A DNA stretch of 38,643 bases from Verrucomicrobiota bacterium (GTDB taxonomy: Bacteria; Verrucomicrobiota; Verrucomicrobiia; Opitutales; JABDGR01): the NCBI GenBank assembly GCA_013285985.1, contig JABDGR010000010.1, positions 1-38,643 of the forward strand, read 5' to 3'. Within the stretch, counting starts at the first letter, position 1. Every line of letters starts with the position of its first letter. Both the position numbers and the translations under genes were made by a program. Below, piece by piece: positions 14,839 through 22,758 of this stretch. Under the pieces are notes generated by a model that saw only the letters and a list, made by a program, of their open reading frames with translations, did no database searches and was not told the DNA's origin.

Positions 14839-15783
14839 ATGATTACCTCAACTAAATTCCACGGCTGGAACGCTCTAGCTCTGGTGACGGATCGGGTGGA
14901 ACTCATTATCCCGTTGGATATAGGCCCGCGGGTGATTTCGTGCACGCTTGATGGTGGCCCGAACCTGTTTGCCACCGTGGGCACGGAACTGGGCAAAAGC
15001 GGTGAAAAGGACTGGAAAATCCGCGGCGGCCATCGCCTCTGGCATGCGCCGGAAGTGCCGCCGCGCAATTATCAGCCGGATAACGCTCCCATTGCGGTGA
15101 CCAAACTGCCCGGCGGCAAGGGCCTGAGGGTCGAGCAACCCGTCGAGGAAAAAACGGGCATCCGCAAGAGTTTCACCCTCGAAGCTCTGAGTGACGTGGA
15201 TTTCAAGGTTACCCACACGTTGAAGAATGAAAACATGTGGGCGGTTGAGCTTTCGCCCTGGGCGTTGACCGTCATGGGGCGCAATAGCTACACCGCGATT
15301 CCGCTCAATCCGAAAATTCCGCATGGCCAGACACTGGTGCCGGACTACGCCGTCGTACCGTGGACCTATACGGACTTTACCGATCCGGTCTGGGACTGGC
15401 ACCGCGACTATATCGGCATCCGGGTGGATCGCGGCACCAGCCCGCAAAAACTCGGCCTGACCAGCTTTCCGGGCTGGGCGGCAAACTGGCAAAAAGGCGG
15501 GACGTTTGTGAAGTTCTGGGAAGTCAAAGCTGGCGCGGTGTATCCCGATTTTGGCTGCGCGTTTGAGACCTATGTGTGCGATTTTATGAACGAGCTCGAA
15601 TCGCTGGGGCCGCTGGCCAAGGTCGAGCCCGGCGCAACGGCGACGCTCATTGAGTACTGGGGGCTCCTGGCGGATTTGCCCAAGCCGGACAAGGACGGCG
15701 TTTTTTCGGAAAAATTTCGCCCCGTCATCGAAGCCTGGCTCAAAAAGACAGCGGCGGAAAACCGCCGCCCGAGGTCAGTTTAA
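14839..15783 (+). CDS. Aldose-epimerase-like protein (DUF4380-like)
   Basis: A 314-residue protein resembling galactose-mutarotase-fold proteins of the DUF4380 type. Visible pieces are ELIIPLDIGPRVISCTLDGG (about residues 20-39), RGGHRLWHAPE (about 69-79), VELSPWALTVM and VYPDFGCAFETY; conserved His and Glu residues lie in a beta-sandwich pattern. Mutarotase relatives act on sugars, but the substrate is unknown. No signal peptide is present, so it is likely cytoplasmic. The ATG at 14839 was chosen over an in-frame ATG at 14755 because the family-like sequence begins there and the intervening sequence is a C/T-rich leader as seen before many genes here. Confidence 0.75.
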   Translation: MITSTKFHGWNALALVTDRVELIIPLDIGPRVISCTLDGGPNLFATVGTELGKSGEKDWKIRGGHRLWHAPEVPPRNYQPDNAPIAVTKLPGGKGLRVEQPVEEKTGIRKSFTLEALSDVDFKVTHTLKNENMWAVELSPWALTVMGRNSYTAIPLNPKIPHGQTLVPDYAVVPWTYTDFTDPVWDWHRDYIGIRVDRGTSPQKLGLTSFPGWAANWQKGGTFVKFWEVKAGAVYPDFGCAFETYVCDFMNELESLGPLAKVEPGATATLIEYWGLLADLPKPDKDGVFSEKFRPVIEAWLKKTAAENRRPRSV

Positions 15784-15810
15784 AAATTTCGACAGTCGCA
15801 GTTTCCTCCC

Positions 15811-16788
15811 ATGCGTATCGCTTTCTTTGGTTCCGATGCCATCGCCCTGCCGGCGCTGGAGTATTTGCATTGGGCGGAAGGGGTGGAACTGGCGGCGGTC
15901 ATCTCGCAACCCGACCGGCCGGCGGGCCGCGGCCGGCACTTGCATGCCAATTCCGTGTCGGCCTGGGCGGTGGCGCATGGCGTGGCGTTGCTCCAGCCGG
16001 AAAAACCCGGACCGGAGGAAGCAGCCTGGTTGCATGCGCAGCACATTGATTTGACGTTGGTGATGGCCTATGGCCACATTCTGCGACGTGAATTGCTCGA
16101 CGTGTCCTTGCGCGGGACTTGGAACCTGCATGGATCGTTATTGCCGGCCTACCGCGGAGCGTCGCCCGTTGAGGCCGCATTGGTGGCAGGTGAGACGGAG
16201 ACCGGCGTGTCGCTCATGGGTATGGTGAAAAAGATGGATGCCGGGCCGGTGGCGGCCACGGTACATGTTCCCATTCATAAAACGGACACTTCGCCGGTTT
16301 TGCGCGAGCGCATCGCCCACGCCTGTGTGCCGCTTTTGCAACGGCATATGACGGCATTGGGTGGCAGCACCTGCCGCACGGTGCCGCAGGACGAGTCGCA
16401 GGCGACCTATACCCGCAAGCTAATCAAGGCCGATGCCCAGGTGGATTTTTCCGCCGCGGCGGCGGAACTGGAACGTCGCGTGCGCGCGTTACAGCCCTGG
16501 CCGGGAGTGGCCATTGAACATGGTGGACAGTCGTTAAAAATTGGAGAGGCGGCGGTGTTGGCGGAAGCAGTTTCGGCCGCGCCGGGCACGGTGCTGCATG
16601 CGGGTGACACCGGCGTGGATGTGGCCACGGGCTCAGGTGTACTGCGACTGCTGACATTGCAACGCTCCGGCGGCCGGATGTTGCCGGCGACGGAGTTTTT
16701 GCGGGGTTACCCGCTTAAGGCTGGCGAATGCCTGTCCAGCCACCCGATGCGCCCGCTGGTTGCATCCAAGCCATTTCCCAAAGCTTGA
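15811..16788 (+). CDS. fmt: Methionyl-tRNA formyltransferase
   Basis: A 325-residue enzyme that formylates initiator Met-tRNA using 10-formyl-tetrahydrofolate. The N-terminal Rossmann domain starts MRIAFFGSDAIALPALEYL. The catalytic segment NLHGSLLPAYRGASPVEAAL (about residues 105-124) has Asn105 and His107, and Asp143 in KKMDAGPV completes the expected triad. The C-terminal OB-like domain (about 205-310) contains RVRALQPWPGVAI, typical of Fmt. It lies 27 nt after the aldose-epimerase-like gene, probably co-transcribed. No peptide deformylase gene is visible next to it. The ATG follows TTTCCTCCC rather than a Shine-Dalgarno sequence. Confidence 0.96.
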   Translation: MRIAFFGSDAIALPALEYLHWAEGVELAAVISQPDRPAGRGRHLHANSVSAWAVAHGVALLQPEKPGPEEAAWLHAQHIDLTLVMAYGHILRRELLDVSLRGTWNLHGSLLPAYRGASPVEAALVAGETETGVSLMGMVKKMDAGPVAATVHVPIHKTDTSPVLRERIAHACVPLLQRHMTALGGSTCRTVPQDESQATYTRKLIKADAQVDFSAAAAELERRVRALQPWPGVAIEHGGQSLKIGEAAVLAEAVSAAPGTVLHAGDTGVDVATGSGVLRLLTLQRSGGRMLPATEFLRGYPLKAGECLSSHPMRPLVASKPFPKA

Positions 16789-16790
16789 TT

Positions 16791-16818
16791 TTGACACTCG
16801 GCGGGAAAACGGGATAAT
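16791..16818 (+). promoter_or_regulatory. Strong sigma70-type promoter for the LysM gene
   Basis: A perfect -35 TTGACA (16791-16796), a 16-nt spacer and a -10 GATAAT (16813-16818; 5 of 6) lie directly after the fmt stop codon. Transcription would begin near 16825, leaving a leader of about 18 nt before the ATG at 16843. It is the best promoter match seen in the window and may drive the LysM gene and parB. Confidence 0.7.
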
Positions 16819-16842
16819 GCCGTTTTAACCGACTATTCCGCC

Positions 16843-17517
16843 ATGAACATTTCCCATAAAACAATTTGGCTGCAGGGCGCCGGCCTGGCCCTGGTGCTGG
16901 CGGCCACGCTGACCCTGCCCGGCCAGACCGCGCCGGCTTATGCCCAGCCCAGCGCACCGGCTTCCAATGGCACGCTGGCCGCCATGAGCGAGGACATTCA
17001 ATCGCTCCAGCGTCTCGTCGGCCAATTGCGGCTGGATGTCTCGGCGTTGCAACAGGACAATGACAACCTGCGCAAGCAACTCATCACCCAGACGGATGTG
17101 AACGCCACGGTGCAAAATGCCCTCGCCAAAAACCGCGACGAAACGAACAAGGCCAACGCCGATTTGCGCAAGGATATCGTGGCGGAATTCACCAAACAAA
17201 TTGAGGCGCTGGCCCGGGACACCAATGCCCAACTGCAAACCCTCGCCCAAGCCATGAACAAGCCTCCGCCTGCCACGGCGAGAGTGACGGCCTCCGACCC
17301 CAACAAGCAGCCGGAAAGTTTTGGACAGGGGGAAGTGTACGTGGTCAAACCGGGCGACAGTATTTCAAAAATTGCCACGCATTTCAAAGTGCCCGCAAAT
17401 GAAATCATGCAGGCCAACCATCTGACGCCCGCCGACGCCAACAAGATACGTGAGGGCCAGCAGCTTTTCATCCCGCTTAAAAACGGCTCGTCAGTGGCGC
17501 CGGCTTCGACAAACTAA
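16843..17517 (+). CDS. Exported coiled-coil protein with C-terminal LysM
   Basis: A 224-residue secreted protein. Residues 1-32 form a signal peptide (hydrophobic GAGLALVLAATLTLPG, then Ala-rich cleavage region). Residues about 45-130 are predicted coiled coil (MSEDIQSLQRLVGQLRLDVS, QQDNDNLRKQL). Residues about 165-212 are a LysM domain (YVVKPGDSISKIATHFKVP, then ANHLTPADANKIREGQQLFI), which binds peptidoglycan GlcNAc chains. It probably links or organises the periplasmic cell wall. A strong promoter lies just upstream and parB begins 24 nt downstream, so both may share a transcript. Its partner is unknown. Confidence 0.9.
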   Translation: MNISHKTIWLQGAGLALVLAATLTLPGQTAPAYAQPSAPASNGTLAAMSEDIQSLQRLVGQLRLDVSALQQDNDNLRKQLITQTDVNATVQNALAKNRDETNKANADLRKDIVAEFTKQIEALARDTNAQLQTLAQAMNKPPPATARVTASDPNKQPESFGQGEVYVVKPGDSISKIATHFKVPANEIMQANHLTPADANKIREGQQLFIPLKNGSSVAPASTN

Positions 17518-17541
17518 GTCCTGCAATCCGCGACCCATCCC

Positions 17542-18474
17542 ATGACCACCACAAAAAACCGTCTGGGCCGCGGCCTTGGCAACCTGATCGCCGGGGGCAA
17601 AAGCACACCGGTCGTTAAGAAAGCGGAAGCTTCGACGCCCGTTGCCCCGGCGAACGCCGGATTGAAGCCCGCCGGCGGCCTGGCGGGATTCATGGAGATT
17701 GCGGTTGCCTCGGTCGAGCCCAGCAAACACCAGCCGCGGCGCAGTTTTGACGAAGCGGCCTTGCGGGAGCTGGCTGATAGCATCCGGTCCGAGGGTCTGA
17801 TGCAACCCATCGTTGTCAGGACAGCGGGAGCAAAATTCCAATTGATTGCGGGGGAACGCCGTTTGCGCGCGTGCCAGTTGCTCGGGCTTAAAATCATTCC
17901 GGCGCGCGTGGTTGAGGCCGGTGATGCCTCGTCGGCCGTGATGGCGCTGATTGAAAATTTACAGCGCGCGGACTTGAACCCGATTGAGGAGGCGCTGGGT
18001 TATGCCAGCCTGCTGCAGGATTTTTCGCTGACCCAGGATGCCACCGCGGAACGCGTGGGCAAGGCGCGCACCACGGTGGCCAACGCGCTGCGATTGCTTT
18101 CCCTGGATCGTGAAGTGCAAGGCTATATCGCAAAGGGGCTTTTAAGCACTGGCCACGCGAAGGTACTGCTGGGTTTGGCGGAGGAGGCCCAGCGCACGCT
18201 CCTGGCCCGGCGGACACTCGAAGACGGCTGGAGTGTGCGCGAACTCGAACGCCAGGCGCGCAAATTGAAAGCCGGGACAACAGTTCGCGCCGGCGGACCA
18301 AAAGGGCCGGAGGCGGAAAACACCGCCATCCGCGACGTGGAAAAGCGCCTGGCGGCCAAGCTGAACACGCGAGTTTCGCTTAAACACAGCCCGAAACATG
18401 GCCGGATTGTCATCGAGTATTTTGGCAACGAAGACCTGCAGCGTATCATTGAACGGCTGGGCGTGTCGACGTGA
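17542..18474 (+). CDS. parB: Chromosome partitioning protein ParB
   Basis: A 310-residue ParB/Spo0J-type protein that loads at parS sites, binds CTP and spreads to guide chromosome segregation. It has a ParB N-terminal domain with HQPRRSF (about residues 60-66), LRELADSIRSEGLMQPIVVR, and the GERRLRACQLLGL box (about 103-115), and ALIENLQRADLNPIEEA (about 136-152). The central helix-turn-helix region (about 160-190; AERVGKARTTVANALRLL) is present, with a C-terminal dimerisation region ending YFGNEDLQRIIERLGV. No parA and no recognisable parS site were found nearby. The leader has no Shine-Dalgarno sequence. Confidence 0.94.
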   Translation: MTTTKNRLGRGLGNLIAGGKSTPVVKKAEASTPVAPANAGLKPAGGLAGFMEIAVASVEPSKHQPRRSFDEAALRELADSIRSEGLMQPIVVRTAGAKFQLIAGERRLRACQLLGLKIIPARVVEAGDASSAVMALIENLQRADLNPIEEALGYASLLQDFSLTQDATAERVGKARTTVANALRLLSLDREVQGYIAKGLLSTGHAKVLLGLAEEAQRTLLARRTLEDGWSVRELERQARKLKAGTTVRAGGPKGPEAENTAIRDVEKRLAAKLNTRVSLKHSPKHGRIVIEYFGNEDLQRIIERLGVST

Positions 18475-18507
18475 TGAAATCATTGAGGGGCTAGGGGATG
18501 ATAAACG

Positions 18508-18615
18508 GTGAACAAGAGCTATTTTTTCATTCTCAGCGGCATTGGCGTCCTGCTTTTCGGGCTTGCCTGTGAAGCGGGAAATGCCCATTTTGGCCGATTC
18601 ACACCTGACTTTTGA
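18508..18615 (+). CDS. Possible 35-residue membrane peptide before secG
   Basis: A short GTG-started open frame of 35 codons. It reads as a charged start (NKSYFF), one hydrophobic helix (ILSGIGVLLFGLACEAG) and a short polar tail ending FTPDF. A single membrane span is typical of real small proteins. Its TGA stop overlaps the GAGGA Shine-Dalgarno-like sequence of secG, which would couple translation. It is short and I have no family match, so it may not be translated. Confidence 0.4.
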   Translation: MNKSYFFILSGIGVLLFGLACEAGNAHFGRFTPDF

Positions 18616-18625
18616 GGACAGTGCC

Positions 18626-19075
18626 ATGTTTAATATTTTCATCTCCATTTCCATGTTTGTCCTGCTGCTGGTCTGCGGGTTGATGACCGTCATCATCCTG
18701 ATGCAGAAGCCCAGCGCCAACGCCGGCATGGGCGCGGCCCTGGGCGGCGGCGCGGCCGAGTCCGTCTTCGGCGGCGAGACGGCCAACGTGCTGCTGAAGT
18801 ATACGGTGCGCGTCTCAGTGGTGTTTTTTGTGCTTTCGTTCATACTTTATTTGGTGTGCATCGCGCATAACAACGCGGCGCCGTCTACGAGCATTGCACT
18901 GCCTTCTCTGGGTGGGGCCACATCGACCGCCCCGGCTGCCGGTGTGACTCCCGCCAAAACCACGACATCGACAGCGACGGCCACGCCAGCTACGGCTAAT
19001 GGAACCGCGGCCCCGAAGGCTCCCGCGGCCAGTGCTTCAGCGGCTTCCGTGCCTGCTCCGGCTCCCAAGAATTAA
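18626..19075 (+). CDS. secG: Preprotein translocase subunit SecG
   Basis: A 149-residue SecG, part of the SecYEG channel in the inner membrane. Two transmembrane helices (about residues 3-25 and 52-76) flank the typical cytoplasmic loop, with the hallmark MQKPSANAGMGAALGGG and the ESVFGG segment. A C-terminal tail of about 70 residues, rich in Ala, Thr and Pro, extends beyond the usual SecG length. The ATG at 18626 begins the first helix and is one of the few starts with a Shine-Dalgarno-like GAGGA, 7 nt upstream. secG usually follows tpiA in other bacteria; here it follows parB instead. Confidence 0.92.
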   Translation: MFNIFISISMFVLLLVCGLMTVIILMQKPSANAGMGAALGGGAAESVFGGETANVLLKYTVRVSVVFFVLSFILYLVCIAHNNAAPSTSIALPSLGGATSTAPAAGVTPAKTTTSTATATPATANGTAAPKAPAASASAASVPAPAPKN

Positions 19076-19162
19076 TTGTCGTGCTCGAGTGGCAGGGGTG
19101 ATACTTTTATGAGGAACCGTGGGCTTGTGCTCGGGTTTTTATTATAATTCATGTCCTACCCC

Positions 19163-20041
19163 ATGAAAAAAAGCCGGCGGTTTTTTGGCGAAATTTTTGC
19201 GGTCTGGCTGGCGGGCGTAACCCTGGTGATGGCGGGGCCGCGGCACAGCCCGGATATCGGTTCGTTGCCGCCGGTGCCCTACAATGCGGCGGAAGCGGCC
19301 AAATACCTGGAAAATTTTCGCTATGCCTGGCTGCTCAGTGATACGGCCATAACCTTCGACTTTGTGCACCGTCCCCGCCATGGCGAAGAGACGCGCTATT
19401 CGGGAATCGGCTGGACGTCCACCAACAGTGCAGGCCCGGTGACGCGCTTTCAATTGGCCAAGGTGCCGGCGAACAAAGCGGACAAACCTGAGGTATGGGA
19501 ATGGCTGCTCCAAAACGGACCGTCGCCCCACGTGTGGGTGATTGCTCCTGGCGAAACCACCGCCCGCGAAGTTCCGGCGGAAAAATGGCGCGATCCCTTG
19601 CTGCCCGGCATGATTTACACGCCATTTGACTTGATGATGCCGTTTTTGTTTTGGGCCGATTACAAATACGAAGGCACGGCCCGGTCGGCGGGCCGCGGGC
19701 TGGATATTTACACCATGAATCCGCCTCCCGCTGAAAAAGCCGCCGGCCTGGGCCCGGTTAAGCTTTTTCTGGACCGCGAGTTGAACGCGCTGTGGCAGAT
19801 GCAGCAACTCGACGCCAAAGGCGCGGTCGCGGTGCAGTTCAAGCTGGGCAGTGTGGCCAAGATTGAGGATCAGTGGATGTTCGAGGACTGCCAGTTGGAG
19901 AACATGCTGAGTCACGATTACGACAAGTTTGTGGTCAAGGCCGTCGCCCTGAAGTTGAAATTTGACCCGGCGTTCTTCGACCCGGCGAATTTGGCCAAGC
20001 CCATGCCCTTGCCGCCGGCCGACGCCTGGCACACTATGTGA
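19163..20041 (+). CDS. Secreted LolA-like hypothetical protein
   Basis: A 292-residue protein with a signal peptide (MKKSRRFFGEIFAVWLAGVT, cleavage near AGP). The rest is beta-rich, with segments such as WVIAPGETTAREVPAEKW, YTPFDLMMPFLFWADYKYEG and LFLDRELNALWQMQQLDAKG, which resemble the outer-membrane-lipoprotein-sorting LolA-like superfamily; its function is unknown. The pattern suggests a periplasmic half-barrel binding a lipid or lipoprotein. The ATG at 19163 (after CCTACCCC) fits the leader pattern of this window better than the ATG at 19151. A TATAAT box at 19143-19148 would give a very short leader. It is separated from secG by about 87 nt. Confidence 0.7.
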   Translation: MKKSRRFFGEIFAVWLAGVTLVMAGPRHSPDIGSLPPVPYNAAEAAKYLENFRYAWLLSDTAITFDFVHRPRHGEETRYSGIGWTSTNSAGPVTRFQLAKVPANKADKPEVWEWLLQNGPSPHVWVIAPGETTAREVPAEKWRDPLLPGMIYTPFDLMMPFLFWADYKYEGTARSAGRGLDIYTMNPPPAEKAAGLGPVKLFLDRELNALWQMQQLDAKGAVAVQFKLGSVAKIEDQWMFEDCQLENMLSHDYDKFVVKAVALKLKFDPAFFDPANLAKPMPLPPADAWHTM

Positions 20042-20131
20042 GCGTTGGCAGAGAGGCTGGAGCAAAAGTTGTTGCCAAGCCGGAAGATTTGACAAGTATC
20101 GCCCCCTTACGCACTTCACGCCACACGCTCC

Positions 20132-21358
20132 ATGTCACAAGGAACCGGGGAACCTGGGTTATCCATCTGGGCGCGCCAAATCGCGCCATCACCGACTTTG
20201 GCCGTTGACGCCAAGGCCAAGGCTTTAAAAGCCGCCGGCAAGGACGTCTGCGTCTTCGGCGCGGGCGAGCCGGATTTCGACACGCCGGACTTCATGAAGG
20301 AAGCCTGTGCGAAGGCCCTGCGCGATGGGCAGACCAAATATATTGCCACGGCGGGTTTGCCTGCCTTGCGCGCGGCCATCGCGGCGGACTACCAGGCGCG
20401 CGGTTTCGGCGAGATAAAGGACACCCAGGTCGTCGTCAGCCCCGGGGGAAAATTTTCGTGTTATTTGGCCATTTTGGCGGTGGTTTCACCTGGTGACGAG
20501 GTCGTCGTCCCCGCGCCGTATTGGGTAAGCTACCCGGAAATGGTGAAGCTGGCCGGCGGCACCCCGCGCATTGTCTTTGCCGGCGATGAAACGGGTTTTC
20601 GCCTGAAGCCAGAAAAATTGCGCGCGGCCATCACGCCCAAGACGAAGCTGGTCATTTTGAACAGCCCCTCCAACCCTACGGGCGCCGTTTATCCACGCGT
20701 GGAACTGGAGGCGTTGGTGAAGGTATGCGTCGAAAAAGGCGTTTATATTTTATCCGACGAAATTTACGAGCAACTGACTTATGACGGGGTCAAGGCCTCC
20801 AGCCCGGCGACATTTTCTCCAGAAGCTGCCAGACTGACGCTCACAGCATCGGGTTTCAGCAAGACTTACGCGATGACCGGCTGGCGGCTGGGCACACTTG
20901 TCGCCCCGCAGAAAATTGCCTCCGCTGTGGCAGATTTGCAAAGTCAGACGACTTCGAATGCAACCTCCTTTGCTCAATTCGGTGCGTTGGCGGCGTACCA
21001 GCAGCCAGACAAGGCCCGTGCGGCGGTGGCCGCGATGCTCCAGGTTTTTGACCGTCGTCGTTTATTGTTGTGGAAGGGACTTAATGCATTGCCGGGGGTC
21101 CGTTGCTTTCGCTCGGAAGGCGCGTTTTATCTTTTCCCCAACATTAGTGCGCTGGGCTTGGGCTCGGATGAATTTGCCAGCCGCCTGCTCGATGAGGAAC
21201 TGGTTGCCCTGGTGCAAGGCTCGGGCTTTGGCGCGGACGATTACGTGCGCCTGAGCTACGCCACTTCGGATGAGGTCATCCAAAAGGGCCTCGAACGCCT
21301 CGGGCGTTTTTGTGCGCGCCTGGCGGAGAAACGCAAACCAGCCCCGGTTCGCGCCTAA
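20132..21358 (+). CDS. Class I aminotransferase, aspartate type
   Basis: A 408-residue fold-type I PLP enzyme of the aspartate aminotransferase Ib group. Features are [13 protein letters not shown] (about residues 42-54), the phosphate-binding [15 protein letters not shown] (about 177-187), [12 protein letters not shown] with Asp209, and [15 protein letters not shown] with the Schiff-base Lys244; YVRLSYATS near the end supplies the substrate Arg. It probably interconverts aspartate and 2-oxoglutarate with oxaloacetate and glutamate. The next gene, isocitrate dehydrogenase, makes 2-oxoglutarate, a sensible partner. It ends 17 nt before that gene. The ATG follows CGCTCC with no Shine-Dalgarno sequence. 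Confidence 0.93.
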   Translation: MSQGTGEPGLSIWARQIAPSPTLAVDAKAKALKAAGKDVCVFGAGEPDFDTPDFMKEACAKALRDGQTKYIATAGLPALRAAIAADYQARGFGEIKDTQVVVSPGGKFSCYLAILAVVSPGDEVVVPAPYWVSYPEMVKLAGGTPRIVFAGDETGFRLKPEKLRAAITPKTKLVILNSPSNPTGAVYPRVELEALVKVCVEKGVYILSDEIYEQLTYDGVKASSPATFSPEAARLTLTASGFSKTYAMTGWRLGTLVAPQKIASAVADLQSQTTSNATSFAQFGALAAYQQPDKARAAVAAMLQVFDRRRLLLWKGLNALPGVRCFRSEGAFYLFPNISALGLGSDEFASRLLDEELVALVQGSGFGADDYVRLSYATSDEVIQKGLERLGRFCARLAEKRKPAPVRA

Positions 21359-21375
21359 AAACTTATTTTCGAACC

Positions 21376-22701
21376 ATGAGCTACCAGAACGTTACCCCGC
21401 CCGCCGGCGGCCGCATCACCATCAATCAGGGCCGCTTGACTGTGCCCGACCAGCCCGTGCTGCCTTTCATCGAGGGCGATGGAACCGGGCCCGACATCTG
21501 GCGCGCCTCGCAACGCGTGTTTGACGCCGCCGTCGCCAAAGCTTATGGCGGCAAACGCAAAATTTCGTGGTTCGAAGTTTACGCCGGCCAGAAGGCCTTC
21601 GATAAATTTAAAAACTGGCTGCCGGAAGACACGCTGGCGGCGTTCCACGAATTCCTGGTCGGCATCAAGGGGCCGTTGACCACCCCGGTGGGCGGCGGCA
21701 TCCGCTCGCTCAATGTGGCATTGCGGCAGGAGCTGGACTTGTTTGTCTGCCTGCGCCCGGTACGGTACTTTCAGGGCGTCGAAAGTCCGGTCAAGCGCCC
21801 GGAAGATGTAGACATGACAATTTTCCGTGAGAACACCGAGGACATTTACGCGGGCATCGAATACGCCGCCGGCACGGATGAGGCTGCCAAAATGCTGGCG
21901 TTCCTCGAAAAGGAATTTCCCAAGGGGTTTGCCAAAATTCGCTTTGGCACCGCAGCCAAAACCTCGGAGTGGCAGCGCCAGCTCGAAGCCATCGGTGCGC
22001 CCAAGCGTGAATTGCCCGTGCAGGTCGGCGTCGGCATCAAGCCGGTCAGCTACCTCGGCACGGAGCGCCTCGTCCATAGCGCCATCGGTTTTGCCATCAA
22101 GCACAAGCGCAAGAGCGTGACGCTTGTGCACAAGGGCAACATCATGAAATTCACGGAGGGCGGCTTCCGCGACTGGGGCTACCAGGTCGCCAAAAATTTC
22201 TTTGGCGCCGTGGAAGTGGACGGCGGCCCGTGGTGCAAGATTCCCGACGGCAAGCCCGGGGCGGGCCTCATCATCAAGGACGTTATTGCCGACGCCTTTT
22301 TACAGCAGATTCTCACCCGGCCCAAGGACTACGAAGTCGTGGCGACGCTCAACCTCAACGGTGATTACATTTCCGACGCGCTGGCGGCGCAGGTCGGTGG
22401 CATCGGCATCGCGCCTGGGGGCAACATCAATTACGTCACGGGCCACGCGGTCTTTGAGGCCACGCACGGCACCGCGCCGAAATACGCCAATCAGGACAAG
22501 GTCAACCCCGGCTCGGTGATTCTCTCCGGCGAAATGATGCTGCGCCACCTCGGCTGGAACGAGGCGGCGGACGCCATTGTCAAGGGCCTCGAACGCTCGA
22601 TTGGCGACAAGGTTGTAACTTACGACCTCGCCCGCCTGATGCCCGGCGCGAAAGAAGTCAAATGCTCCGAATTCGGCACGGCGATCATCGAGCGGATGTA
22701 A
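21376..22701 (+). CDS. icd: NADP-dependent isocitrate dehydrogenase
   Basis: A 441-residue TCA-cycle enzyme that converts isocitrate to 2-oxoglutarate with NADPH. It resembles E. coli Icd along its length: [11 protein letters not shown] near the start, [18 protein letters not shown] (about residues 100-117), [42 protein letters not shown] and [12 protein letters not shown]. Ser111 in IRSLN matches the serine that AceK phosphorylates in E. coli (Ser113). No aceK gene is in the window. The ATG at 21376 gives a standard length; an extension upstream would overlap the aminotransferase gene. The leader (TTTTCGAACC) has no Shine-Dalgarno sequence. Confidence 0.96.
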   Translation: MSYQNVTPPAGGRITINQGRLTVPDQPVLPFIEGDGTGPDIWRASQRVFDAAVAKAYGGKRKISWFEVYAGQKAFDKFKNWLPEDTLAAFHEFLVGIKGPLTTPVGGGIRSLNVALRQELDLFVCLRPVRYFQGVESPVKRPEDVDMTIFRENTEDIYAGIEYAAGTDEAAKMLAFLEKEFPKGFAKIRFGTAAKTSEWQRQLEAIGAPKRELPVQVGVGIKPVSYLGTERLVHSAIGFAIKHKRKSVTLVHKGNIMKFTEGGFRDWGYQVAKNFFGAVEVDGGPWCKIPDGKPGAGLIIKDVIADAFLQQILTRPKDYEVVATLNLNGDYISDALAAQVGGIGIAPGGNINYVTGHAVFEATHGTAPKYANQDKVNPGSVILSGEMMLRHLGWNEAADAIVKGLERSIGDKVVTYDLARLMPGAKEVKCSEFGTAIIERM

Positions 22702-22758
22702 CCAGGCACAGCTAATTTTTTATTTCCAACCCGCAAAAACCGGCATGGGCCTTGCGCC

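Noticed and set aside
17542-19075. parS sites near parB
   Set aside because: I looked for TGTTTCACGTGAAACA-like 16-mers by eye and saw none; a missed degenerate copy cannot be excluded.
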